A stretch of DNA of 64,000 nucleotides from Bin87 sp964502995 (GTDB lineage: Bacteria > Chloroflexota > Dehalococcoidia > Lucifugimonadales > UBA3495): positions 53,416 to 117,415 of the forward strand of contig CAZCZB010000004.1 of NCBI GenBank assembly GCA_964502995.1. The letters are read 5' to 3'. Below are positions 1 through 7,762 of this stretch, one piece after another. Position 1 is the stretch's first letter. Each line of letters begins with the position of its first letter. Below the pieces are notes generated by a model. It made no database searches, had not been told where the DNA came from, and saw only the letters and a program-made list of their open reading frames with translations. The position numbers and the translations under genes were made by a program.

Positions 1-597
1 TTGCAAATCTTGCTGCCTTTGGTCTTTCTGTCGTTGGATCTCCACCCCTTCCGGCACCGCGTGGGGATCGCCCGCGAGCGCCGTGAAGTGAGGCTCCCAG
101 GCGGCGGCGCTCCCCATAACCTGCCGGTGGTAGATCATGCCGTTCCCATTGAGGGCCATCATCGCCATCTGGCGGGTGACCTCAAGGTCAGCCAGCATGG
201 TGCCCACCGGGGCCGCCGGAATCAGGTCGGTGTAACCGCCATCCTCAATGTATTGGGCGATTGTCTCGACGGGCTCGTTGTAAGAAACAACGTAAAAATC
301 TATGTCCGGGTATTTTGATGCGATGGGGTCCAGCGTCCGCAACTCGGCGCGACACTCGGGTCACCAGGTTGCGAACCAAAAGAGGTGCGCCGGACGATCG
401 CCGTCGACGATACTCTTCAGCGTTACATCGGTTCCATCTTCCAGTGTCATTGCGAAAGGCGGCGCCGAATTGCCGACTTCAATGCCCTCTGCGCCACCCC
501 CCGTGCTTGCGGGTGCGCATGAAACCAGCACTGCCAGGGCCAAAGCCGTTGCTGCGAGCAAAGCCAGTGGTATCGGGATCCGTTTAGTGTTAGCCAT
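1..597 (-). CDS. TlpA/thioredoxin-like lipoprotein, probable selenoprotein with a U-x-x-C redox site (3' end cut by window edge)
   Basis: Predicted extracytoplasmic thiol-disulfide oxidoreductase of the TlpA/ResA/AhpC-TSA type. From the ATG at 597, residues 1-26 form a lipoprotein signal with lipobox L-V-S-C27, followed by a short linker and a thioredoxin-like fold. The redox motif reads A-T-W-[UGA]-P-E-C-R-A-E-L: the in-frame TGA (361-363, residue 79) sits exactly where the family has the first Cys of CxxC, and Cys82 is kept. The same frame stays open for another 120 codons to the window edge, including a plausible C-terminal thioredoxin half. I read the UGA as selenocysteine, supported by a hairpin just downstream and a tRNA-Sec gene at 12485. 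An alternative start is the ATG at 612. The gene is divergent from the DUF255 gene. A nonsense mutation is the alternative reading but is unlikely given the exact position and intact downstream frame. Confidence 0.85.
332..356 (-). promoter_or_regulatory. Candidate bacterial SECIS hairpin
   Basis: In the mRNA, nucleotides 5-29 after the UGA can fold by hand into a stem of about 8 base pairs (AGUGUC..GC pairing with GC.GACGCU, one bulged G on the 3' side) closed by the loop GCCGAGUU. A G at the start of the loop and a nearby GU are typical of bacterial SECIS loops recognised by SelB. The position just 3' of the UGA and inside the coding region is as known for bacteria. The loop lies slightly closer to the UGA than in E. 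coli fdhF. Folding was done by eye only. Confidence 0.55.
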
Positions 598-647
598 ATC
601 CAATATCTGCATTCGCGCATCTGGTATGCTGACGGCGCGTTGGCAGG

Positions 648-676
648 ATTCTAGCAGACTATCGCTTGCTATTGAA
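648..676 (-). promoter_or_regulatory. Sigma-70-like promoter for the TlpA-like selenoprotein
   Basis: On the minus strand, -35 TTCAAT (676-671) and -10 TAGAAT (653-648) are separated by 17 nt and lie about 50 nt upstream of the start codon. Confidence 0.5.
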
Positions 677-720
677 TACCCCGGCGTCGCGTGGCCGGAT
701 GTCCCAAGGAGCATTGTCCA

Positions 721-2769
721 ATGACCAACCGCCTTATCAATGAGACCAGCCCATACCTTTTGCAGCACGCTGAAAATCCCGTGGACTGGTACCCGTGGAG
801 TGAGGAGGCCCTGAGCCGGGCCAGGGGAGAAGACCGCCCCATTCTGCTCAGCATCGGTTATTCCGCGTGCCACTGGTGTCACGTGATGGAACGCGAGTCC
901 TTTGAGAACGAAGACATCGCGGCGTTAATGAACGAACATTTCGTGAACATCAAGGTGGACCGGGAGGAGCGTCCCGACCTCGACGCCGTATACATGGAAG
1001 CCGTGCAGATGCTCACCGGGAGCGGAGGTTGGCCCATGACGGTCTTCCTGACTCCGCAGGGCCATCCGTTTTACGGTGGCACTTACTTCCCGCCCGATGA
1101 CAGGCCGGGGATGCCCGGATTTCCCCGGTTGCTGGCTGCCGCCAGTCAGGCATACCACACCAACAAGGGCGAAATCGACCGTGTTACACGCCAACTGACG
1201 GAGCAGATGGGTCGCACCGGCCAAATGCCGCGGGGGTTCACACCCCTGACTACCGAGGTCATGCACAACGCGTACTCACAACTTGCCTCGCAGTTCGATC
1301 ACCTCAATGGCGGGTTCGGCAACGCCCCCAAGTTTCCGCAGCCCATGACCCCGGAGTTTTTGCTCCGCTACTATCGCCACGGTTTCAACGCGCGCGCGCT
1401 GGAAATGGTCGAGCTTACCCTTCAGAAGATGGCCTATGGCGGCATGTACGACCAGGTAGGTGGAGGATTCCATCGATATTCCACCGACGCCTACTGGCTG
1501 GTTCCTCATTTCGAAAAGATGCTGTATGACAACGCCCTGCTGGCTCGCCTGTACCTCCACGCGTGGCAGATCACACGCAAGCCGCTTTACCAGCGCATCA
1601 CGGAGGAAACTCTTGATTACGTGCTGCGCGAGATGACGGATGGGGCAGGTGGGTTTTACTCGGCGCAGGACGCGGACAGCGAGGGCGTTGAGGGCAAGTT
1701 TTTCGTCTGGACTCCTGATGAATTGACGATGTTGTTGGGTGATGACGCCGAGTTAATCATGGCCTACTACGGTGTATCGGAACGCGGCAATTTTGAAGGC
1801 GCCAACATTCTCAATGTTTCTCGTCCCCTCGATGATTTTGCAGGCGACCGGGGAGTATCCGTTGATGCGGTGGAAGCCGCCATCTCCAGGGCGCGTACCA
1901 TTCTGCTGGAAGTGCGCGAGCGCCGGATCCACCCGCTGCTGGACGACAAAGTGCTGACGTCGTGGAATGGCTTGATGCTTCGGGCGTTCGCCGAAGCGGG
2001 CGCTGCCCTCGGTCGGGAGGACTATATCGACGCCGCTCGCAACAACGCCGCCTTCCTGTTGGACAATATGAGGGACTCCCACGGGCGGCTTCTTCGCACC
2101 TGGCGCAACGACGAGGCAAAACTGCTGGGGTATCTCGAAGATTATTCCTGCCTCGTTGACGGTCTGCTGGCGCTCCACGAGGCGACACTGGAAGCGCGCT
2201 GGCTCCAGGAAGCCGCGTCGCTGGCCGACGATATGATCGCGCTGTTCTGGGATGAAACGGTGGGCGGATTTTATGACACCGGGACCGACCATGAGCAATT
2301 GGTAATTCGCCCCCGGGATGTGTTTGACAATGCGCAGCCGTGCGGGGGTTCCATCGCATCCGACGTGCTGCTCCGGTTGGGGGTCATCACGGGCAACGAT
2401 GACTATTCGTCGAAGGGTGCGACTCCGCTTCGGGCCATGCAGCAATTGTTTGGGCGCGCTCCCTCAGCCACCGGATATTGGCTGGGCGCTCTGGATTTCT
2501 ACGTGTCAGTGCCACGCGAAATCGTAATAGTGGGTTCACCGGAGTCGGATAGCGTGCGAGCCATGTTGTCCGAGGTCGGCAGCCGTTTCATGCCCAACCG
2601 GGTTATGGTTGGAGTCTCAAACCCATCCGAGCCGCCCCTCAAGGACACCCTTTTGCTGGAACAGCGCGGGATGCAGGACGGATTGCCGACAGCATACGTT
2701 TGCGAGCATTATGTCTGCCAACTGCCCGTTACCGATGCTGCGCAGTTGGCCGCGCAACTTGATCGCTAG
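721..2769 (+). CDS. DUF255 thioredoxin-domain protein (YyaL/SPATA20 family)
   Basis: Protein of 682 residues, the usual size of the YyaL/spermatogenesis-associated protein 20 family. An N-terminal thioredoxin-like domain (about residues 1-165) opens with the hallmark NETSPYLLQHAENPVDW and carries C50-H-W-C53. It is followed by a long (alpha/alpha)6-barrel glycosidase/epimerase-like region with motifs such as PHFEKMLYDNALL. The ATG at 721 is chosen because it matches the family N-terminus and has AAGGAG nine bases upstream; an in-frame GTG-type extension to 691 is not needed. The biochemical role of the family is unsettled. It is divergent from the TlpA-like selenoprotein, and both are thioredoxin-fold proteins, which may mean shared redox function, but this is only suggested by position. 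Confidence 0.93.
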   Translation: MTNRLINETSPYLLQHAENPVDWYPWSEEALSRARGEDRPILLSIGYSACHWCHVMERESFENEDIAALMNEHFVNIKVDREERPDLDAVYMEAVQMLTGSGGWPMTVFLTPQGHPFYGGTYFPPDDRPGMPGFPRLLAAASQAYHTNKGEIDRVTRQLTEQMGRTGQMPRGFTPLTTEVMHNAYSQLASQFDHLNGGFGNAPKFPQPMTPEFLLRYYRHGFNARALEMVELTLQKMAYGGMYDQVGGGFHRYSTDAYWLVPHFEKMLYDNALLARLYLHAWQITRKPLYQRITEETLDYVLREMTDGAGGFYSAQDADSEGVEGKFFVWTPDELTMLLGDDAELIMAYYGVSERGNFEGANILNVSRPLDDFAGDRGVSVDAVEAAISRARTILLEVRERRIHPLLDDKVLTSWNGLMLRAFAEAGAALGREDYIDAARNNAAFLLDNMRDSHGRLLRTWRNDEAKLLGYLEDYSCLVDGLLALHEATLEARWLQEAASLADDMIALFWDETVGGFYDTGTDHEQLVIRPRDVFDNAQPCGGSIASDVLLRLGVITGNDDYSSKGATPLRAMQQLFGRAPSATGYWLGALDFYVSVPREIVIVGSPESDSVRAMLSEVGSRFMPNRVMVGVSNPSEPPLKDTLLLEQRGMQDGLPTAYVCEHYVCQLPVTDAAQLAAQLDR

Positions 2770-2809
2770 CACCACTGCCCGATCACCGCCGAACCGCAAC
2801 AGCGACCGA

Positions 2810-4204
2810 CTAACGCGCCGGCATCAATCCCGCCGCCGCCACCGTCTCCCGATTGACCGTGTCCGGCAGACGGTATCGGGACCAAAGCACCGCGCCTGCC
2901 AGCACCAACACACCCGCCATGACGGGCGCCAAACGTATGCCCAGCGGGTTGTCGGGCGAATCACCCAACTGGAGCACTAAACTGAGCAGCAGTGGCGGCA
3001 GCGCGTAGGTTACCTTCTCAAAGAAGTTTTGTGTGGAATAGAACATCGCCTCCCTGCGTTCGCCCCGGACCACCGCGTCGTAGTCCGCAATATCGGCGGT
3101 GAGTCCTTTGGGAAGCAGGAACACTGCCGCCATCGGCATCCCGGCAACAAATGCGAATATCAACCCCTGCGCCACGAGGTGCTCGGTGTACACCAGTCCC
3201 ACCAGCGAAAACACCGGGAAAACCAACCCGCTCAGCACAAGGCATATACCGTACAACCGTCGTTTCGTAATCTTACCCGTCAGGAACAATATCCAAATGA
3301 TGATCCCTGCCAGAATCACGCCACCGATCACGCTCGTGGACAGGAGGCTTGAAGTCGCACCGTCTTTCTCCTGCAACAAGATTCCGACAGCGAAGAACGG
3401 GATCCATCCCTGCAACACTCCGGCTCCGGACGTGAACATCACGAACGTAGGCAGGAAAGAAACAAACTGGGTATTTCGCATCGTGTCCTTGATCCCGCGC
3501 CAGAACGAGACCTGAGCGGGTTCGATATCCCTTGGCGCGTACTTCCAGACCGCTGCCAGCGAGTTGTAGCGGAACACCAGTGCGATCACAGCGAAAATCG
3601 TGCCCGTTACCTTGAAACCGTAAGCGTCCTTGACGAACCCCCCTAGCACCAATCCCAAACCGGCGCCGAACACCGCGAAGAGAAAAATCAGGCTGATCAG
3701 GTTCATACGATCGCTTGCCGTGCGAGTGATTTCTGGAACCAGCGCTTCCAGGGCGCCGCTGGACATGGTTGCGGCTACGAAGAAAAGCTCCAGCATCAGC
3801 ACGAAATAGATCGCGTTCCACCAGGTGCTGCCGTCGGACGGCAAGAACCACACCAATGCAGCAAACAGCGCGTAGAACGGCGTGGCAAAGAGGACGAACG
3901 GTATCCGTCGGCCCCAGGGGCTACGGGTGCGGTCGCTCCACCAGCCGATCAGGGGGTCGGTGAAAGCGTCGATGAACCTGCCCGCAAAAATCAGGACGCC
4001 GGCCAGAACGCGGGCATCGACCGAAATTCCCAACAATGCTACGTCGGGAACCCTTGCCATGCCTTCCATGGCCGGTGGCACCAGAAAGAACAGCACCCAT
4101 TGCTGCCGAAAGTACGCAACGGCTTGTAAGCCAACGTGGTCGGCCGTGAAGAATAACTTGCTCACCAACGGCAGGCGCACTGGCGATTGTCCTGGGTCGG
4201 TCAT
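2810..4204 (-). CDS. MFS transporter of the glycoside-pentoside-hexuronide (GPH) symporter family
   Basis: 464-residue integral membrane protein with about 12 predicted transmembrane segments. The signature between TM2 and TM3, GRFIDAFTDPLIGWWSDRTRS followed by PWGRR, is the GPH/MelB hallmark, so a cation-coupled sugar or glycoside symporter is the expected role; the substrate cannot be read from sequence. The ATG at 4204 is preferred because MTDPGQSP leads straight into the first membrane helix and a GGGAGG lies just upstream. An in-frame ATG at 4339 would add a residue stretch unlike the family. It is convergent with the DUF255 gene and divergent from the peroxiredoxin. Confidence 0.88.
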   Translation of the reverse strand: MTDPGQSPVRLPLVSKLFFTADHVGLQAVAYFRQQWVLFFLVPPAMEGMARVPDVALLGISVDARVLAGVLIFAGRFIDAFTDPLIGWWSDRTRSPWGRRIPFVLFATPFYALFAALVWFLPSDGSTWWNAIYFVLMLELFFVAATMSSGALEALVPEITRTASDRMNLISLIFLFAVFGAGLGLVLGGFVKDAYGFKVTGTIFAVIALVFRYNSLAAVWKYAPRDIEPAQVSFWRGIKDTMRNTQFVSFLPTFVMFTSGAGVLQGWIPFFAVGILLQEKDGATSSLLSTSVIGGVILAGIIIWILFLTGKITKRRLYGICLVLSGLVFPVFSLVGLVYTEHLVAQGLIFAFVAGMPMAAVFLLPKGLTADIADYDAVVRGERREAMFYSTQNFFEKVTYALPPLLLSLVLQLGDSPDNPLGIRLAPVMAGVLVLAGAVLWSRYRLPDTVNRETVAAAGLMPAR

Positions 4205-4399
4205 TGTCCTCCCTAGCCCACGATGCAACGGCACGCAATTTACCATATCCGGCACGTGGGATTCCGTTTGGACGAAGTCACAGACACATCTGTCGATGCG
4301 TATGCACCACGGGCCGTATGATAAGATGAAAACCGCCAACTCCGGGTTGGCGACGACATGGAATCAAACGGTCCCCATCTACCCAAACAGAGGTATCAA

Positions 4400-4873
4400 A
4401 TGGCCATATCAGTAGGACAACAAGCTCCGGATTTCACCCTGCACGAAAATCCCGCCACACGGCACAGCCTGAGCGACTACCGCGGACAGAACGTTGTGCT
4501 CGCGTTCTTCCCCGGAGCGTTTACAGGGGTATGCACCACGGAGATGTGCGCCTTGCGCGACCGGATCGGCGAGTTCGCCAGCATGAACGCGGTGGTGCTG
4601 GGCATCACGGTGGACCCGCCCTTCGCCCAGGCAGCGTGGAAAGCCGCGAACAACGTCGAGTACACATTCCTAAGCGACTATAACCGGGAGGCGGTCAACG
4701 CCTATGACGTCGCCTTGCCCGGACTGGCGGGCATGGAGGGCTACGTGGCGGCCAAACGCGCCGTTACCATCGTGGACGCCGAAGGCGTAGTCCGGTACCA
4801 CTGGGTCGCCGACGTGCCGACCACCGAACCCGACTATGACGAGGTGCGCGCCGCCGTGGCGGCTCTGGGCTAA
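4400..4873 (+). CDS. Thioredoxin-dependent peroxiredoxin (BCP/AhpE-like)
   Basis: 157-residue AhpC/TSA-family peroxidase that reduces H2O2 and organic hydroperoxides in the cytoplasm. The family pocket motif is FFPGAFTGVC, giving peroxidatic Cys45; Cys50 lies five residues later, the spacing seen between peroxidatic and resolving cysteines in BCP/PrxQ proteins. R112-region and the C-terminal WVADVPTTEPDYDEV are typical of the AhpE-like branch. The ATG at 4400 is chosen because the family begins with xxxVGQxAPDFTL and an AGAGG precedes it. Cys codons are ordinary TGC, so this is not a second selenoprotein. A strong terminator follows. Thioredoxin (12143) is a likely reductant. Confidence 0.93.
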   Translation: MAISVGQQAPDFTLHENPATRHSLSDYRGQNVVLAFFPGAFTGVCTTEMCALRDRIGEFASMNAVVLGITVDPPFAQAAWKAANNVEYTFLSDYNREAVNAYDVALPGLAGMEGYVAAKRAVTIVDAEGVVRYHWVADVPTTEPDYDEVRAAVAALG

Positions 4874-4906
4874 ATGATCTGCGCTCCCGCAGACGAACCC
4901 ACTGAA

Positions 4907-4930
4907 AACCCCTCGCGCAATCGAGGGGTT
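4907..4930 (+). terminator. Rho-independent terminator after peroxiredoxin
   Basis: Perfect 9-bp stem AACCCCTCG / CGAGGGGTT with a 6-nt loop, followed by CTTTCTT. Confidence 0.8.
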
Positions 4931-4959
4931 CTTTCTTGCAAGAGATCAGGAGTTCAATC

Positions 4960-5580
4960 ATGGGAATCTATCGCTCCCTCACCACCCTTATGGTTCTGTT
5001 CGCATCGAGCATCTGCTTACTGGTGGGCGCGATCAACGGGGCCATGATCGGAGCGCTTTTGGTCAACTCGTTGACCGAGTACTTCACGGCCGGACAAATT
5101 ACCCGGATGATCCTGTACCTCGCCGCATCCTTGGGGTTTTCGGTAGGAGCAGCCGGCCTGGGCAACATCGCTGTTCCAGCCCTGCCAATGATCTCCTTGG
5201 TGGGCGGCGGTTGGCTTGGATTTGCCCTGAGCGGTGAGCAACTGGACCCCATCGTCGCCATCAGAGGCGCAGAAATCTGGCAGGGAATCGGCGTTTCCGA
5301 CGCGGCGCCTTTCGTTCCGGGCTGGTTAAATGACCGCACCGCCGGGTTTCTTTCCATTACGCTTGGCGCAGTTGCAGCCAGTTATGGCCTCGGCTTATCC
5401 GCACGCTTACTAACTTTTTGGATGCTTGAACGATCAATCCGGCGGATGGTCCATGCGGACGGCATGGTGCTGGTGGACGAGTCATACGGCGTTCGCACCT
5501 ATGTCCACCAGGATACTGATAATCCCACGGTAATCCGGACCAATATCAACCTGGACGATAAGGATAAGGATGACCTGTGA
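4960..5580 (+). CDS. Hypothetical polytopic membrane protein
   Basis: 206 residues, family not recognised. There are about four hydrophobic segments: roughly residues 8-35, 50-75, 80-100 (glycine/alanine rich) and 128-155. A charged C-terminal tail ends in an acidic D/K-rich stretch (LDDKDKDDL). The ATG at 4960 is preceded by CAGGAG at 4948, a good ribosome binding site, so this start is preferred over the upstream in-frame TTG. It follows the peroxiredoxin terminator and is convergent with the nucleoside hydrolase, so it is probably a single-gene unit. No catalytic motif is visible. Confidence 0.7.
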   Translation: MGIYRSLTTLMVLFASSICLLVGAINGAMIGALLVNSLTEYFTAGQITRMILYLAASLGFSVGAAGLGNIAVPALPMISLVGGGWLGFALSGEQLDPIVAIRGAEIWQGIGVSDAAPFVPGWLNDRTAGFLSITLGAVAASYGLGLSARLLTFWMLERSIRRMVHADGMVLVDESYGVRTYVHQDTDNPTVIRTNINLDDKDKDDL

Positions 5581-5601
5581 GGCGGCCACTGCCACCTTGA
5601 A

Positions 5602-6576
5602 TCAGCCATTGGGCCACGGGTGGTTTGACAGACGCTCTACGACCATTTCCGTCAGTCGTTCGGCATCAACATCCAGGCACACTTCGACGTTCGCTGCCCG
5701 TCCGGTCAGGCCATACCAGTCCACCACCGTCTGGCCCCGGGTCAGGTCACTGGCGGCGTCAACCGTCACCGCCAGACGCACGGACATCATCAGCGTGGGA
5801 TCAATTGCCCACGCCACCGCCGGCACGTCGTTGTATCTCACCGCCTCCCCGTCGGCCAGGCGACCCAGTCGCCGGTACGCGCCACGGGTAAAGGAAGATG
5901 CGGACACCAACAGTTGAACCGCCGGGGCGGGACATGCCTCCAGCCGAGCGAATTGTTCGTCCGAAAATCCGCACTGATCGCAAACGTCGAGACCCACCTG
6001 CACGATGGATGTGCCTGAATCATAAAGTATCGCCGCCGCTTCAGGGTCTTCGTACAGGTTGGCAGTGGCCACCGGAGAGACGTTTCCGGGTACCCTGACC
6101 GCGCCTCCCATCACAATCACCGATTCCAACGCATCGCCGATTTCCGGCGCGAGTTTCAATGCCAGCGCGACGTTGGTCATCCTGCCCAGCGCCAACAGTG
6201 CAATTTGACCCGGACTTTCCAACGCACGGCGGGCAATTTCCACCGCGGCCCGTTGTTGAACGTCCGCCGGATTGATTGCGTTTCGAGGAAGACTGACTCC
6301 GGCGTCGCCCAATGCGTCGCCGCCGTGGATGTGCGCGGCCCAACCTTCGGTGGGGGGTCGCAGGATTGGGCCCAATGCGCCCGGATACACCGGGATGTCA
6401 TCGCGTCCTGCCACCGCAAGAATTCGTCGCGCGTTGGCCTCGCATTGAATCATGGAACCGTTGCCGTAGCTGACGGTCAACGCCTCCACGCTCAATTCAG
6501 GGCTCGCCAACGCCAGCAGGATCGCTGCAGTATCGTCCACGCCGGGATCGGTATCGATAATCACGCGCTTGGGCAT
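5602..6576 (-). CDS. Inosine/uridine-preferring nucleoside hydrolase family protein
   Basis: 324 residues, normal for the IU-nucleoside hydrolase fold. The N-terminal aspartate cluster D8-T-D-P-G-V-D14-D15, which binds Ca2+ and the ribose, is intact. The central VIVMGGAV and the NLYEDPEAA stretch are typical of the family, as is the late D in YNDVPAVAWAIDP. It would hydrolyse the N-glycosidic bond of purine or pyrimidine nucleosides in salvage. It is divergent from the formaldehyde dehydrogenase gene with 92 nt between starts. Substrate preference cannot be assigned. Confidence 0.92.
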   Translation of the reverse strand: MPKRVIIDTDPGVDDTAAILLALASPELSVEALTVSYGNGSMIQCEANARRILAVAGRDDIPVYPGALGPILRPPTEGWAAHIHGGDALGDAGVSLPRNAINPADVQQRAAVEIARRALESPGQIALLALGRMTNVALALKLAPEIGDALESVIVMGGAVRVPGNVSPVATANLYEDPEAAAILYDSGTSIVQVGLDVCDQCGFSDEQFARLEACPAPAVQLLVSASSFTRGAYRRLGRLADGEAVRYNDVPAVAWAIDPTLMMSVRLAVTVDAASDLTRGQTVVDWYGLTGRAANVEVCLDVDAERLTEMVVERLSNHPWPNG

Positions 6577-6590
6577 GGTTGTGCGTCCTT

Positions 6591-6619
6591 TTGACGGTTG
6601 CGACGGGTTGAGGCATTAT
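6591..6619 (+). promoter_or_regulatory. Sigma-70-like promoter for the dehydrogenase-hydrolase pair
   Basis: TTGACG (6591-6596) and CATTAT (6614-6619) with a 17-nt spacer. The same A/T core reads TATAAT on the opposite strand (6620-6615), so it may also serve the divergent nucleoside hydrolase. Confidence 0.5.
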
Positions 6620-6668
6620 ACCGGTCGCACCATTGCCCGGAGGGGGCCAGCAACTGGAGGGAATAACA

Positions 6669-7757
6669 ATGGCGGTCAACGAAGTTCAGGGAGTCATTTC
6701 GCGCGCCAGGGGCGCACCTGTGGAACTCACCACGATTCTGGTACCCGATCCCGGTGAAGGCGAAGCGTTGGTCAGGGTGCAGGCGTGCGGCGTGTGCCAT
6801 ACCGATCTCCACTACCGGGAAGGGGCAATCAACGACGATTTCCCGTTCCTGCTCGGCCACGAGGCCGCCGGCGTCGTGGAGAAAGTCGGCGATGGCGTGA
6901 CCAACGTGCAGCCGGGCGATTTCGTGATCCTGGCATGGCGGGCTCCATGCGGAAATTGCCGGTCTTGTCTGCGAGGACGTCCCTGGTATTGCTTCGCCAG
7001 TCGCAACGCCCAGCAGCCGATGACCCTTCCCGACGGCTCCGCATTGTCGCCGGCGCTGGGTATCGGAGCCTTTTGTGAACTCACGTTGGTTGATGCTTTG
7101 CAGGCCGTCAAAGTTGACCCGGCGGCCAGTCCGCTCACGGCGGGCCTGATTGGGTGCGGCGTTATGGCCGGTCTGGGTGCGGCGGTGAACACCGGAGGCG
7201 TGTCCCGCGGCGATTCCGTCGCGGTGATCGGATGCGGCGGTGTTGGGAACGCGGCCATCGCGGGGTCCCGCCTGGCCGGAGCCCATACCATCATCGCGGT
7301 GGATATCGACGACCGAAAGCTGGAGTTGGCCAAAGGGTTGGGCGCGACCCACACCGTCAATTCGTCCCAAACCGATGCCGTGGAGGCCATCCGGGGCATC
7401 ACCGGCGGCAACGGCGTCAACGTCGCCATTGAAGCCGTAGGCAATCCCGCCACTTATGAGCAGGCGTTTTACGCGCGCGACCTCGCCGGTACGGTTGTGC
7501 TTGTCGGCGTCCCCGATCCCACTATGAAAATCGAACTGCCGTTGATTGAGGTGTTCGGTCGTGGCGGTTCCCTGAAATCGTCCTGGTACGGCGACTGCCT
7601 GCCAACCCGCGATTTTCCGATGTTCATCGACCTGTACCTGCAAGGCCGATTGGATCTCGACGCTTTCGTCAGCGAGAGCATCGGCATCGGAGACGTGGAG
7701 GATGCGTTCGCCAGCATGGGCCGTGGAGAGGTTTTGCGCTCCGTGGTGGTTTTATAG
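6669..7757 (+). CDS. Zinc-dependent alcohol dehydrogenase, S-(hydroxymethyl)mycothiol dehydrogenase type
   Basis: 362-residue class III-like MDR dehydrogenase. The catalytic zinc site starts at Cys43 in ACGVCHTDLHYREG, the GHEAAGVVE motif follows, and the structural zinc lobe has four Cys in APCGNCRSCLRGRPWYC. The Rossmann glycines are in GCGGVGNAAI. Stretches such as the structural lobe, GIGAF and SLKSSWYGDCLPTRDFP closely resemble actinobacterial mycothiol-dependent formaldehyde dehydrogenase (MscR), which oxidises S-hydroxymethylmycothiol. Because mycothiol is not generally known from Chloroflexota, the thiol cofactor is uncertain. ATG 6669 has GGAGG eight bases upstream. The hydrolase-fold gene starts 5 nt after the stop, suggesting one operon for formaldehyde handling. 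Confidence 0.88.
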   Translation: MAVNEVQGVISRARGAPVELTTILVPDPGEGEALVRVQACGVCHTDLHYREGAINDDFPFLLGHEAAGVVEKVGDGVTNVQPGDFVILAWRAPCGNCRSCLRGRPWYCFASRNAQQPMTLPDGSALSPALGIGAFCELTLVDALQAVKVDPAASPLTAGLIGCGVMAGLGAAVNTGGVSRGDSVAVIGCGGVGNAAIAGSRLAGAHTIIAVDIDDRKLELAKGLGATHTVNSSQTDAVEAIRGITGGNGVNVAIEAVGNPATYEQAFYARDLAGTVVLVGVPDPTMKIELPLIEVFGRGGSLKSSWYGDCLPTRDFPMFIDLYLQGRLDLDAFVSESIGIGDVEDAFASMGRGEVLRSVVVL

Positions 7758-7762
7758 GGGGT

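Noticed and set aside
361..363. TGA codon read as a nonsense mutation or pseudogene marker
   Set aside because: It falls exactly on a redox Cys codon, the downstream frame is long and family-like, and tRNA-Sec is encoded nearby, so recoding is the better explanation.
4400..4873. Peroxiredoxin as a second selenoprotein
   Set aside because: Both redox positions are ordinary Cys codons and the frame has no internal TGA.
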